Shown here: one piece after another, positions 33,544 to 42,047 of the stretch | Numbering within the stretch: the first letter of the stretch is position 1 | How the letters are laid out: the number at the start of each line of letters is the position of its first letter | Source: Pseudomonas sp. TH31 | Lineage (GTDB): Bacteria; Pseudomonadota; Gammaproteobacteria; Pseudomonadales; Pseudomonadaceae | Length of the DNA stretch: 64,000 bases | NCBI RefSeq assembly: GCF_016650815.1 | Contig: NZ_JAEKEZ010000033.1 | Coordinates: forward strand, 372,001-436,000 | Reading direction: 5' to 3' | Program-made: the position numbers and the translations under genes | The notes under the pieces: generated by a model | The model's input: only the letters and a program-made list of their open reading frames with translations | Told to the model about the DNA's origin: nothing | Databases searched by the model: none

Positions 33544-34527
33544 ATGTTCAAAGGCATTTTGATCGACAAAGACGACAGCGGTTACCGGGCCACGCTGCAA
33601 GAGATCAGCGAGGATCAACTGCCCGAGGGCGACGTGACAGTGCGTGTGGCGTACAGCACGCTGAATTTCAAGGATGGCCTGGCGATCACCGGCAGCAGTC
33701 CGGTGGTGCGAAAATTCCCCATGGTGCCGGGGATTGATCTGGCAGGCAGCGTCGAAGTCAGTGAGCACCCGGACTACAAGGTCGGTGACCAGGTCCTGCT
33801 CAACGGCTGGGGAGTAGGCGAAGGTCATTGGGGCGGATTGGCGCAGAAAGCGCGACTCAATGGCGACTGGCTGATTCCATTGCCGAAGGCCTTCACGACG
33901 GCTCAGGCCATGGCAATCGGCACGGCCGGTTACACGGCGATGCTCAGCATCCTGGCGCTTGAGCACAACGGCGTAACGCCGGAGCAAGGTGAAGTGCTGG
34001 TAACCGGCGCCAATGGCGGGGTCGGCAGTTTTGCCATCGCTCTATTAAGCAAGCTTGGCTATCGGGTGGTGGCGTCGACTGGCCGCACTTCGGAGCACGA
34101 CTACCTCAAACAGTTGGGCGCCAGTGAGATCATTGATCGCGCGACTCTGTCCGAACCGGGTAAACCCTTGGCCAAGGAACGTTGGGCCGCCGTGATCGAT
34201 TCGGTCGGCAGCCACACCTTGGCCAACGCCTGCGCCAGCACCAAGGCCAATGGCACCGTCGCCGCGTGTGGCCTGGCGCAAGGGATGGATTTTCCGGCCT
34301 CCGTTGCCCCGTTCATTTTGCGCGGTGTAACCCTCGCCGGGATCAATAGTGTGACCCAGCCTAAAGCCAAGCGGGTTCTGGCCTGGAATCGCCTGGCCGA
34401 GGACCTGGACTTCGCCTTGTTGCCGCTGATCAGCCACGAAATCGGCTTGAGTGACGCGATCGAAGCGGCGCCGCGATTGCTCGCCGGGCAGTTGCGGGGA
34501 AGGGTTGTCGTCGACGTTAATCGCTGA
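33544..34527 (+). CDS. Acrylyl-CoA reductase-like MDR oxidoreductase (AcuI/YhdH family)
   Basis: A 327-residue medium-chain reductase starting at ATG 33544, preceded by GGAGA. VAYSTLNFKDGLAITG and FPMVPGIDLAGSVE mark the YhdH/AcuI group. The NADPH-binding loop is VLVTGANGGVGSFAIALL, and no zinc ligands are seen, as usual in this group. AcuI reduces acryloyl-CoA to propionyl-CoA, so a role in detoxifying acrylate or related enoyl-CoAs is likely. It is a single gene, followed 62 bases later by a GyrI-like gene. Confidence 0.88.
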   Translation: MFKGILIDKDDSGYRATLQEISEDQLPEGDVTVRVAYSTLNFKDGLAITGSSPVVRKFPMVPGIDLAGSVEVSEHPDYKVGDQVLLNGWGVGEGHWGGLAQKARLNGDWLIPLPKAFTTAQAMAIGTAGYTAMLSILALEHNGVTPEQGEVLVTGANGGVGSFAIALLSKLGYRVVASTGRTSEHDYLKQLGASEIIDRATLSEPGKPLAKERWAAVIDSVGSHTLANACASTKANGTVAACGLAQGMDFPASVAPFILRGVTLAGINSVTQPKAKRVLAWNRLAEDLDFALLPLISHEIGLSDAIEAAPRLLAGQLRGRVVVDVNR

Positions 34528-34589
34528 CAATGTAGGCGCCGTTGCGGCTCGTCAAAGCCGCAAATCTCAATCAAAGGAGTGGCGCGGCA

Positions 34590-35048
34590 ATGGAAGTGGA
34601 ACAGGTTTATGTGGATCAATTCAGCGTTTCGGGGCTGAAGGTGCGCACCCGCAATAACGCCGAGCAAACCGCTGAAACGGCGAAGATCGGGCCAATGTGG
34701 GGGCGCTTCTTCAGCGAAGGATTGATTGATCGTATTGCGCCGCAGCAACCCGCCTCGCCGGCCTACGGCGTGTATTCCGGGTACGAATCCGATGCCTCGG
34801 GCGAGTTTGATGTTACAGCCGGGATGGCTGTCCAGACTCCCGCGCCAGATTACGAGACGATCCGGATCGAACACGGCCAGTATCTGGTGTTCGCGGGTAA
34901 GGGGCCGATGCCTGATGCGGTTATCGGTGCCTGGCAACAAATCTGGGGCTATTTTGAGGCCAACCCACAGATCAAGCGCCGATTCGCCACCGACTTTGAG
35001 GCTTACACCGCCCCGGAAACCGTGGCGGTGTACATCGGCATCGCCTAA
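34590..35048 (+). CDS. GyrI-like / effector-binding domain protein
   Basis: A 152-residue protein from ATG 34590, preceded by AAAGGAGT. It matches the stand-alone AraC-effector-binding (GyrI-like, YtfE/Rob C-terminal type) fold: VYVDQFSVSGLKVRTRN, then AYGVYSGYESDASGEFDV, YETIRIEHGQYLVFAGKG and a terminal TAPETVAVYIGI. Such domains bind small hydrophobic ligands or inhibit gyrase; the ligand is unknown. It converges with ada and overlaps its stop by 4 bases. Confidence 0.8.
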   Translation: MEVEQVYVDQFSVSGLKVRTRNNAEQTAETAKIGPMWGRFFSEGLIDRIAPQQPASPAYGVYSGYESDASGEFDVTAGMAVQTPAPDYETIRIEHGQYLVFAGKGPMPDAVIGAWQQIWGYFEANPQIKRRFATDFEAYTAPETVAVYIGIA

Positions 35049-36112
35049 AGCAGCGCTTCACGATCCAGCAACTGCCGCTTGCGCTCCACGCCCCAGCGAT
35101 AGCCCGACAGGTTGCCGTCGCTGCGTACCACTCGGTGACACGGGATCGCCACTGCAAGGCTGTTCGCACCGCAGGCCTGGGCCACGGCGCGCACTGCTTT
35201 TGGCGAGCCGATGCGCTGCGCGATGTCGGCGTAACTGGCGGTGCTGCCGACGGGAATCTCGCCCAAGGCTTGCCAGACACGCTCCTGAAACGCCGTACCA
35301 CGCACGTCCAGCGGCAAGTCCAGGCCGATGGCCGGCGCTTCGATGAAACCGACAACCTGGGCGATCAGTTGCTCAAACCCCGGATCGGCGCCAATCAGGT
35401 TGGCCCGGCGAAACTTGTCCTGCAGATCGCACACCAATTGGTGCGGGTCGTCACCCAGCAGAATTGCGCAGACACCCCGATCACTTTGCGCCACCAGAAT
35501 CGCTCCGAGGGAGCACTGGCCGACGGCAAAACGAATATCGTTGTTCTGGCCTTCGGCGCGGTAGTCGCCGGGCTTCATGCCCAGTAATTGATCGGCGGCT
35601 TCGTAGAAGCGGCTGTTGGAATTGAAGCCCGCGTCATACAAGGCGTCAGTCACCGAGCCGCCATCGCTCAAACGCTCGCGAACCCGACGTGAGCGGTGGG
35701 CGGTGGCATAGCCCTTGGGCGTCAGGCCGGTAACGGCTTTAAACACGCGATGGAAATGGAAACTGCTCAGGCCTGCGGCGTCGGCCAGTTCACTCAGTGC
35801 AGGCAGGTTCTCGGCCGATTCGATTTGGCGGCAGGCCGCCGCAACCGTGGCGGCATGTTGGGCGGCGACGTCAGTTTGATCCTTTGCAGTGCGTTTGCTG
35901 GGGCGGTAACCCGCTGCCTGGGCCTGCTCGGCCGTTTCGAAGAACTCGACGTTCTGCGGTTTCGGCAAGCGTGCCAGGCTGCTGGGGCGGCAATAGATGC
36001 CGGTGGTTTTCACGGCGTAGACAAATTGCCCGTCAGCCGACGGGTCGCGTGCAACAACGGCGGCCCAGCGCGGGTCGTTTTCGGTAACAAGCGTGTTCGA
36101 AGAAGTGGTCAT
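35045..36112 (-). CDS. ada: Ada: AraC-type regulator / O6-methylguanine-DNA methyltransferase
   Basis: A protein of 355 residues from ATG 36112. An N-terminal Ada domain is followed by an AraC helix-turn-helix (LSELADAAGLSSFHFHRVFKAVTGLTPKGY) and a C-terminal methyltransferase with the active cysteine in IPCHRVV. The N-Ada zinc site is degenerate: GIYCRPSSLAR keeps one cysteine, while YRPSKRT lacks both of the usual cysteines. Repair of O6-methylguanine should work, but methyl-phosphotriester sensing through the zinc-bound cysteine is doubtful. It is the third gene after a 2OG oxygenase and alkB, an adaptive-response group. Confidence 0.9.
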   Translation of the reverse strand: MTTSSNTLVTENDPRWAAVVARDPSADGQFVYAVKTTGIYCRPSSLARLPKPQNVEFFETAEQAQAAGYRPSKRTAKDQTDVAAQHAATVAAACRQIESAENLPALSELADAAGLSSFHFHRVFKAVTGLTPKGYATAHRSRRVRERLSDGGSVTDALYDAGFNSNSRFYEAADQLLGMKPGDYRAEGQNNDIRFAVGQCSLGAILVAQSDRGVCAILLGDDPHQLVCDLQDKFRRANLIGADPGFEQLIAQVVGFIEAPAIGLDLPLDVRGTAFQERVWQALGEIPVGSTASYADIAQRIGSPKAVRAVAQACGANSLAVAIPCHRVVRSDGNLSGYRWGVERKRQLLDREALL

Positions 36113-36199
36113 GGCTTCATGTCCGTTGACGGGTTTCAAACAGATTAAGCAACCGCTGCGGAGGCGACACTCCGGGTCTTGCGGTCGAATTCGACAGCT

Positions 36200-36865
36200 T
36201 CATCCAGCGACACGAAAGGTGAAATTGATTCGCTGCTCGCCAAGCTGTGGATGCTGCCCGTCCTTGATCGGCAAGACGCCGTGATAACGTAAACGATCGA
36301 CGCCACCCCAGACCACGATGTCACCGTGAAACAACGGCACCCGCTGGCTCTTGTCGCTGCGTTCGAAACCGCCAAACAAAAAAATCGCCGGCAAGCCCAG
36401 GGACACTGAAACGATGGGGGCGGCGTAGGAGCCTTCGTCTTTATCCTGATGCAATGACATCCTGGCTCCTGGAATGTAGCGGTTGATCAGGCAGGAATCT
36501 GGCACAAAGTGCGCAAATCCTGCTTCCCGCGCTGCCGTTTGCGCCAGTTCGAAAAACACCTCGGGCATCTCCGGCCAGGGTTGCCCGGTTTGCGGATCAT
36601 GGCGGGTGTAACGATAGCCGTTGCGGTCGGTGGTCCAGCCTAGCGTGCCGCAACTGCTCAGGGCCACCGACATGGTAAAACCACCGGGCGTGACCATTTG
36701 CCGAAACGGCGCGGCCGCCAGAACCTGGGCCAGTGCCGGCAACAGTCGGTCGATCAGGGGCAGGGCAAAACCTCTGAGGACGTAGGACTGTTCACCGATC
36801 TGCTGGCGCCGGGGCGGCTGCTCGGGCTCGAGGTCGGCGAATAAATCGTGGGTGGTCGGGGTCAT
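36200..36865 (-). CDS. alkB: AlkB, DNA oxidative demethylase
   Basis: A protein of 221 residues from ATG 36865, five bases after the previous gene. It is an Fe(II)/2-oxoglutarate dioxygenase with HQDKDE as the HxD iron site, YHGVL with the distal histidine, and INFTFR with the 2OG-binding arginines. SLINRYIPGARMSLHQDKD is the family signature. It removes methyl groups from 1-methyladenine and 3-methylcytosine by oxidation. Lying between an oxygenase and ada on the same strand, it is probably induced with them by alkylation. Confidence 0.93.
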   Translation of the reverse strand: MTPTTHDLFADLEPEQPPRRQQIGEQSYVLRGFALPLIDRLLPALAQVLAAAPFRQMVTPGGFTMSVALSSCGTLGWTTDRNGYRYTRHDPQTGQPWPEMPEVFFELAQTAAREAGFAHFVPDSCLINRYIPGARMSLHQDKDEGSYAAPIVSVSLGLPAIFLFGGFERSDKSQRVPLFHGDIVVWGGVDRLRYHGVLPIKDGQHPQLGEQRINFTFRVAG

Positions 36866-36869
36866 GGGG

Positions 36870-37592
36870 TCATGGCGCATCGTGAAAGATGATTCCAAGG
36901 GTATGCCGTTTTCCGCTGTGCAGGCGACTGACGCCGTGGCGCAGGGTCACGCGGTAATAACCGCGAACGCCTTTGACCGGGCGCTGGTTGACGGCGAAGA
37001 TCAGTCCGTCGCCTTTCTTCAGGCCAATCACCTGGGGGCGCGACTGCATGCGCGGGCGCTGCTCAGTCAGCACGAATTCGCCGCCGGTAAAGTCGTCATC
37101 CGGCTCTGACAGTAGAATCGCCACTTGCAGTGGGAAAACGTGTTCGCCGTAAAGGTCCTGATGCAAGCAGTTGTAGTCCTCTGGCCCATATTGCAGCAAC
37201 AACGGTGTCGGCCGCTCCTGACCGGCGGCATGGCAACGTTTGAGGAATGCTTCGTGGCTGGCGGGGAAACGGGTCGTCAGGTCCATGTGCTCGTACCAGC
37301 GATTGGCGATGGGCACGAGACGCGGGTAGAGCGTGCTGCGCAACCGGGCGACCGTGGCCGGTAACGGGTATTTGAAGTACTTGTACTCTCCGCGCCCGAA
37401 ACCGTAACGGGCCATCATCACCTGTGAACGGAATGGCTCGTGCGATGGGTAGAGCGCGCTCACGTTGTCGCAAGCCTCGTGGCTCAACAACGAGCGGATG
37501 ATGGCGCAGCCGTCCTGATCGAGTTGTTGTTCCAGCAGGCGCCAGTCCGGCGCACAAGTGCCGTCGATAGAGAGTGTCGGGAAAGTAGACAT
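36870..37592 (-). CDS. 2OG-Fe(II) oxygenase family protein
   Basis: A 240-residue dioxygenase with CLHQDLYGEHVFPLQVAILLSEPD (HxD iron site), a GLIFAVNQRPVKG loop and RHGVSRLHSGKRHTLGIIFHDA (distal histidine and 2OG arginine). It resembles prolyl-hydroxylase-type oxygenases. The substrate is unknown. It is the first gene of the oxygenase-alkB-ada unit, so a part in alkylation response (DNA, RNA or protein hydroxylation) is a fair inference. Confidence 0.85.
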   Translation of the reverse strand: MSTFPTLSIDGTCAPDWRLLEQQLDQDGCAIIRSLLSHEACDNVSALYPSHEPFRSQVMMARYGFGRGEYKYFKYPLPATVARLRSTLYPRLVPIANRWYEHMDLTTRFPASHEAFLKRCHAAGQERPTPLLLQYGPEDYNCLHQDLYGEHVFPLQVAILLSEPDDDFTGGEFVLTEQRPRMQSRPQVIGLKKGDGLIFAVNQRPVKGVRGYYRVTLRHGVSRLHSGKRHTLGIIFHDAP

Positions 37593-37717
37593 GTTCTGGC
37601 GCCTTGACCAATGGTGAGGTGGCCAGTCTGGGGCGCGCCGATTGAGCGAACACTCCGGCGCTTGCGGTCGAATGTCAGGCGGGGGAGCAGACGTCCATGT
37701 TGCCGCTCCCGATCTCG

Positions 37718-37894
37718 TTACAGCGCTTTGCTGACGCTGATGTCGCTGATCACGTCTTCGCTTGAACCGTGAATTGCGTCCAGAGCGTTTTTGGCTTCTT
37801 CTTCAGTACCCTTTTCAAGCTGGGCAAATTCGAAGCGACGTTCGCCGTTGAGTTTGTATTTGATGACGTACTTGGTCGTTTGGGTCACGGTCAT
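37718..37894 (-). CDS. Small conserved hypothetical protein
   Basis: A 58-residue protein, MTVTQTTKYVIKYKLNGE at the start, with a beta hairpin followed by a helix (GTEEEAKNALDAIH) and a short strand. A longer start (to 38173) would run through the neighbouring gene, so ATG 37894 is chosen. It is downstream of the DUF1883-like gene on the same strand by 30 bases. Confidence 0.55.
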   Translation of the reverse strand: MTVTQTTKYVIKYKLNGERRFEFAQLEKGTEEEAKNALDAIHGSSEDVISDISVSKAL

Positions 37895-37923
37895 GACTGC
37901 CTGTTTGCGTGTATGGGCGCGAC

Positions 37924-38229
37924 TCAGCTCAGTTTTGTGCTGGAGCGGCGGACGATCTTGATCGAGTGGGTCAGGGTTGGCTTGCGCGTTACGCTGATGG
38001 CCTTGCGGCTGTTGACCATGTCGATGGTGATGTTCCAGAAACCGGTGCTCGGTGCAGTAATTCGTGCCGGGAAGGTGTCGAACGCTCCGCCGTGGTAAGT
38101 GTGACGGCCGCCATTCTTGAAACTGCGGAAGTTGGCGTCGTTCATCAAGCGGATGTTGCAGGTTTGGGAGCACTGGATGACGACAATGTCGTCCTCATTG
38201 AGGTGCTCGCGCTGGTGGATAAATTTCAT
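37924..38229 (-). CDS. DUF1883-like small protein
   Basis: A 101-residue protein: MKFIHQREHLNEDDIVVIQC, then QTCNIRLMNDANFRSFKNG, HTYHGGAFDTFPARITAPSTGFWNITID. This order of strands fits the DUF1883 family, small beta-rich proteins sometimes found attached to signalling (TIR) domains; here it stands alone. The gene lies just before 37718-37894, probably in one transcript. Confidence 0.7.
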   Translation of the reverse strand: MKFIHQREHLNEDDIVVIQCSQTCNIRLMNDANFRSFKNGGRHTYHGGAFDTFPARITAPSTGFWNITIDMVNSRKAISVTRKPTLTHSIKIVRRSSTKLS

Positions 38230-38440
38230 GAGGCGCCTCCAGAAGGGCTTTTTCTACAAAATCAAAACGATAGCAGGGCAATTGGCGCAGTTTATCAGCC
38301 CGAACGGGTTATTATCCGGCTGTCGGCGTCGTGTTTGACAATTAAAAACAGTTATTCGGAATTCTATGAGCGATAAAAGCAATGAGCCTCGGAGAAAAAC
38401 AGCATTTACGCTGTCGGAGGGTCTTTATCGGAGGTTTTGT

Positions 38441-38797
38441 ATGAAATGGGGTGTTCTGGTCCTGCCTTTGGCATTGGCGGTGAATGGTTGTGCAAACGTC
38501 GCAGAAATCAACGAGACACTGCCGACCATGAGCGTGATCTCAGGTAAGAAGCCCCATGAATATGCGCAATGCCTGGTCGAAAAGCTGGCGTCCAGCCGTG
38601 GCGCCTTGCAGCTTGAGCCGCACAAGGACGGTGTGCGCGTGATCGTACCCGGCAAATTTTCCTCGGGGCCGGCGGCCGTCTTCGATATCGAGGAGCGCTC
38701 CAGCGGCAGCAGCATCAAGTTGCATGAACGCATGTCCAACGTGCCAATACGTCCGAAGGATGTACAGGCTGCCGCCAATGTGTGCATTTCCGGCTGA
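38441..38797 (+). CDS. Small lipoprotein
   Basis: A 118-residue protein from ATG 38441, preceded by GGAGG. It has a lipoprotein signal with lipobox LAVNGC, so Cys becomes lipidated and the protein lies at the inner face of the outer membrane or on the inner membrane. The mature domain (YAQCLVEKLASSRGALQLEPH, GVRVIVPGKFSSGPAAVFDIEERSSGSSIKL) is beta-rich. No family name is certain. A strong terminator follows. Confidence 0.75.
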   Translation: MKWGVLVLPLALAVNGCANVAEINETLPTMSVISGKKPHEYAQCLVEKLASSRGALQLEPHKDGVRVIVPGKFSSGPAAVFDIEERSSGSSIKLHERMSNVPIRPKDVQAAANVCISG

Positions 38798-38820
38798 TAG
38801 ACTATCGACAGTCAGCCTGA

Positions 38821-38850
38821 TGCCGCCAAAGCGTTGCTTTGGCGGCATTG
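38821..38850 (+). terminator. Terminator after the lipoprotein gene
   Basis: TGCCGCCAAAGC-GTT-GCTTTGGCGGCA forms a 12-bp stem, followed by TTGTCATTT. It lies 24 bases after the lipoprotein stop. Confidence 0.8.
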
Positions 38851-38868
38851 TCATTTCTGGAGTCACGC

Positions 38869-39099
38869 ATGAAGCGAGAGCAAGTACGGGAGCGCCATGC
38901 AGAGGGTCATATCTCTGCCACCCACGTGATTCAGAATCCGGCGAACTCGGGAGAGTGGATCGTGTTTTTCAAGAAGAGCGCCGGGCGCAGTTATTTTTTG
39001 GTGGATGAAAACGATGAAGTCGAATCATTCAGTCGCCTGGACGATTTGATCGAAACCGTGCGCGGCCTCGGGATCAAGTTTGCCGAAATCCACATGTAG
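38869..39099 (+). CDS. Small hypothetical protein
   Basis: A 76-residue protein with GGAGT before its ATG at 38869. It is compact: VRERHAEGHISATHVIQNPANSGEWIVFFKKSAGRSYFLVDEND, then a short helix and strand. The pattern suggests a small alpha/beta domain, and no function is known. It starts 72 bases after the lipoprotein gene but is separated from it by the terminator. Confidence 0.6.
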   Translation: MKREQVRERHAEGHISATHVIQNPANSGEWIVFFKKSAGRSYFLVDENDEVESFSRLDDLIETVRGLGIKFAEIHM

Positions 39100-39110
39100 G
39101 GCAGGGCGCC

Positions 39111-39392
39111 TTACTTGCAGACCACCACCACGCTGCGATTTTTGAAGTTGCCGACATCCACGCCCAGGGTCTTGTCGCTTTCCTTGGTGGCGGGGCTGCC
39201 GTTGGTGCTGACGATCCGGTAGCCGGTGCCAGCACACGAGTCATCGGCTTTTTCGTAGCAGGTGGCCCAGGAGTTGGCTTCTCCGGAACAGTCGATGCTC
39301 AGGCCCTGCTCGCCGTTTTTCAGGTAAGTGCTTTCTGATGTGGCGCAGCCAGTCAACGCCAGTACCGCAATCAGTGCCAGAAATTTGTTCAT
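39111..39392 (-). CDS. Small lipoprotein with cysteine pairs
   Basis: A 93-residue protein with lipobox LALTGC. The mature part has four more cysteines (IDCSGE, WATCYEK, DSCAGTG and the terminal VVVVCK), probably two disulfides, as in YecR-like lipoproteins. It should sit in the envelope. It converges with 38869-39099. Confidence 0.75.
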   Translation of the reverse strand: MNKFLALIAVLALTGCATSESTYLKNGEQGLSIDCSGEANSWATCYEKADDSCAGTGYRIVSTNGSPATKESDKTLGVDVGNFKNRSVVVVCK

Positions 39393-39486
39393 GTCGTTAT
39401 CGTCGTTAAGGGAGAGGGCTAAACGCTGTGACAGCGCCGGTATCGAAAGGTTATGGCGAGTGGCCAGTCCTGCGAAAATAAACCAT

Positions 39487-39513
39487 AAAAAAGCCCTGCT
39501 TCAAGGCAGGGCT
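39487..39513 (-). terminator. Terminator of the 39534-39722 gene (minus strand)
   Basis: On the minus strand AGCCCTGC-CTTGA-AGCAGGGCT is followed by six T residues, just after the stop of the small gene. Confidence 0.8.
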
Positions 39514-39533
39514 GCGTTCGCTTCAGGAACCGT

Positions 39534-39722
39534 TCAGGGTTTGTCCTTGCCGCGCCGCTTTGGGCCAGCAGGTTGATCCTGCAACACCGATGCCACTTCA
39601 ATCGCCAACGCTTCGGTCGGGAAAGGTCCGGCGATATTCTCGCCAGCAACGCTGTCTACCCACCATTGGCCGTCTTTCGCCTGATTGATCAGGTACCCGT
39701 TGACGCTTTTTGCTACCGACAT
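39534..39722 (-). CDS. Small conserved hypothetical protein
   Basis: A 62-residue protein: VNGYLINQAKDGQWWVDSVAGENIAGPFPTEALAIEVASVLQ, ending in a basic tail PKRRGKDKP. It looks like a single beta hairpin plus helix. No function is known. A terminator follows directly. Confidence 0.6.
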   Translation of the reverse strand: MSVAKSVNGYLINQAKDGQWWVDSVAGENIAGPFPTEALAIEVASVLQDQPAGPKRRGKDKP

Positions 39723-40005
39723 CTATCTGCCTCGTTGGCTGGTTCAATCGCGCCATGATACCGCCAAATGCACTCAACAGGTGCTGATGGGCGTATGGTG
39801 GTGCAGATTCTGCGCCGAGTTGAAGACGGTGCACAATGCCGGGTCTCTGCTATCTATTAATAGGCAACGGAACGACTTGCGGAACTATCCGCCAGAATAT
39901 TTCTCTATGATGGCATCGGTTAGCCAGTGCGGGGCATTGTAAGGTGCGCGCCGCCTGATTAGACTGCGCCGAAACTCGTACAACACAGCCCTTTCAAGGA
40001 CTTAT

Positions 40006-40845
40006 ATGATCAAGAAATGCTTGTTCCCAGCAGCCGGTTACGGTACTCGCTTCCTGCCAGCGACTAAAGCCATGCCCAAAGAAATGCTGCCGGTGGTAAA
40101 CAAGCCACTGATCCAGTACGGCGTCGAAGAAGCACTGGACGCAGGCTTGACCGAAATTTCCATCGTGACCGGTCGTGGCAAGCGCGCTCTGGAAGACCAC
40201 TTCGACATCAGCTATGAGCTGGAAAACCAGATCAAGGGTACGGACAAGGAAAAGTACCTGGTCGGCATCCGTAAACTGCTCGACAACTGCTCGTTCTCCT
40301 ACACGCGCCAGACTGAAATGAAAGGCTTGGGCCACGCGATTCTGACCGGTCGTCCGCTGATCGGCGACGAACCGTTCGCCGTGGTGCTGGCGGACGACTT
40401 GTGCGTCAACCTCGAAGGCGACGGCGTACTGACCCAGATGGTCAAGCTGTACAAGCAGTACCGCTGCTCGATCATTGCAATCCAGGAAGTCGACCCGCAG
40501 GAAACCAACAAGTACGGCGTAATTGCTGGCGACCTGATCGGCGATGACCTGTACCGCGTTCGCAACATGGTTGAAAAACCAGCGCCTGAAGATGCACCGT
40601 CGAACCTGGCAATCATCGGTCGTTACATCCTGACGCCGGACATCTTCGACCTGATCAAGCAAACCGAGCCAGGCAAGGGCGGCGAGATCCAGATCACCGA
40701 CGCCCTGATGAAGCAGGCGCAAAACGGTTGCGTGATTGCCTACAAGTTTAAAGGCAAGCGTTTCGACTGCGGTGGTGCTGAAGGCTACATCGAAGCAACC
40801 AACTTCTGCTTCGAGAACTTCTACAAGACTGGCAAGGCTTACTGA
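40006..40845 (+). CDS. galU: UTP-glucose-1-phosphate uridylyltransferase
   Basis: A 279-residue enzyme starting MIKKCLFPAAGYGTRFLPATKAMPKEMLP, the nucleotide-binding signature of GalU. IVTGRGKRALEDHFD, FAVVLADDLC and EGYIEATNFCFE are further family motifs. It makes UDP-glucose from UTP and glucose 1-phosphate for lipopolysaccharide, exopolysaccharide and trehalose routes. It is a single gene with a strong terminator at 40900. Confidence 0.97.
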   Translation: MIKKCLFPAAGYGTRFLPATKAMPKEMLPVVNKPLIQYGVEEALDAGLTEISIVTGRGKRALEDHFDISYELENQIKGTDKEKYLVGIRKLLDNCSFSYTRQTEMKGLGHAILTGRPLIGDEPFAVVLADDLCVNLEGDGVLTQMVKLYKQYRCSIIAIQEVDPQETNKYGVIAGDLIGDDLYRVRNMVEKPAPEDAPSNLAIIGRYILTPDIFDLIKQTEPGKGGEIQITDALMKQAQNGCVIAYKFKGKRFDCGGAEGYIEATNFCFENFYKTGKAY

Positions 40846-40899
40846 TAGCGCTTGACCCAGTTGTTTCACGTGTGAAAACACGCTGAAGGTGTTCCAGGT

Positions 40900-40925
40900 A
40901 AACGCCCCGACTTGTTCGGGGCGTT
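40900..40925 (+). terminator. galU terminator
   Basis: AACGCCCCGA-CTTG-TTCGGGGCGTTT with a short T tract (TTTGCTTTT), 55 bases after the galU stop. Confidence 0.85.
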
Positions 40926-41593
40926 TGCTTTTGTGCGGACGACAGGCAAAAAAGGCTATTCACTCCATCAACGCCATCCGTTGACGTGCGCCCAGTCCGT
41001 TAATCGCGTGCTTGGGGTTGTGGGTGCCCACCACCGCCAAGGCCATTTTCGCTCTCGTTTTTTCAAGTTATCGAAGTGGGAAGTGCCTGTCATTAAACAG
41101 CCACTGCGTGATGTCTCAAAAGGGTCATCCCGTTCGAACGGATACTGAGTGATAGGCTTATCCATCTAGTCTTACAGGCGTTTGAGCCTGTTCAAACTTA
41201 TATGGCGCCGCGATGACGCGACCGCCTGAAGCTTAGCCTTCGATCGCCACACACTTGCCTGCGATCAAATCCGAGTCGCCAGGCTGGTTGTCAGGTTTTC
41301 ACGGAATCTGTGATGGTCGCTTTATGTGGCCATTAAATTGTACTGGTTTTGTAGCTATAACTGTTTCAAAAGTTGCTGTTTCTTTTAAGTTGACTGGATA
41401 ACTCGTGGCTTCAGAGCTGATGTCTTGATATTAAGCTTGATTTGCAAGATGTGTGAATTTATTCCAAGAGCACAATATGAAACAAATAGTCGATTGAACT
41501 GCAATGTAAATAAATTATAGAAATGTTCTGTTTTCGAATGGAAGGGATGTTAATTTTTTTCCTACATTGCGGGTAATCTTCTGAGGTCAAAAC
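40926..41593. other. Long non-coding stretch, AT-rich right half
   Basis: I see no convincing gene here. From about 41320 to 41590 the base composition drops to an AT-rich level unlike the neighbouring core genes, ending at the broken oxidoreductase start. It may be the edge of transferred DNA or a promoter region of a lost gene. Confidence 0.5.
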
Positions 41594-41788
41594 ATGGAGT
41601 TCGACGTCATTGTTGTGGGTGCAGGAGCAGTGGGTGGGTCAATCGCGTATGAGTTGTCCGCGCGAGGTTTAAGTGTCTGTCGAGTCGGTGAGACAGATCG
41701 TACAAATGCAGCGTCAAAGGCTGTCGGAGCGATGAATGGATGCTTCGGAGAAATAACAAGCGGTCCCACGCAAGATGGAGTGGCTTAA
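41594..41788 (+). pseudogene. FAD-dependent oxidoreductase remnant (N-terminus only)
   Basis: Sixty-four codons give MEFDVIVVGAGAVGGSIAYELSARG, a complete dinucleotide-binding motif, followed by AASKAVGAMNGCFGEIT, the flavin-contact turn of glycine/D-amino-acid oxidase-type enzymes. Such enzymes have about 370 residues; everything after residue 64 is missing and no frame downstream restores it. It is a 5' remnant in an AT-rich, degraded area before the MFS gene. Confidence 0.7.
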
Positions 41789-42047
41789 GCCCAGCCCACC
41801 GGTTCGTCCTCTGCGGGGGGGTAGACGATAAATGTTGGTGATCAGGATTGCGACCACTTTAGAAGCGACCTGCAGGACGCTTCAAATACGTTGGGTGCGC
41901 GTTTGAATTCGAGGGCTGTCGATTACCAGCACATTTTTTCATTACTGAGTTGGCTACATCCTCGCCAAGGAAGTGCGCAGGGTTCGTTTCGCGGGAGTAT
42001 TGCAAAATGTCTCGTGAATTTTTTGTGGATAGTAAGGAGTTTGGTTA

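Noticed and set aside
39994..40881. Minus-strand frame opposite galU
   Set aside because: Antisense shadow of a complete galU.
40968..41165. Small minus-strand gene in the galU-oxidoreductase gap
   Set aside because: No ribosome site, Trp/Arg-rich irregular translation, no domain; the gap is better called non-coding.
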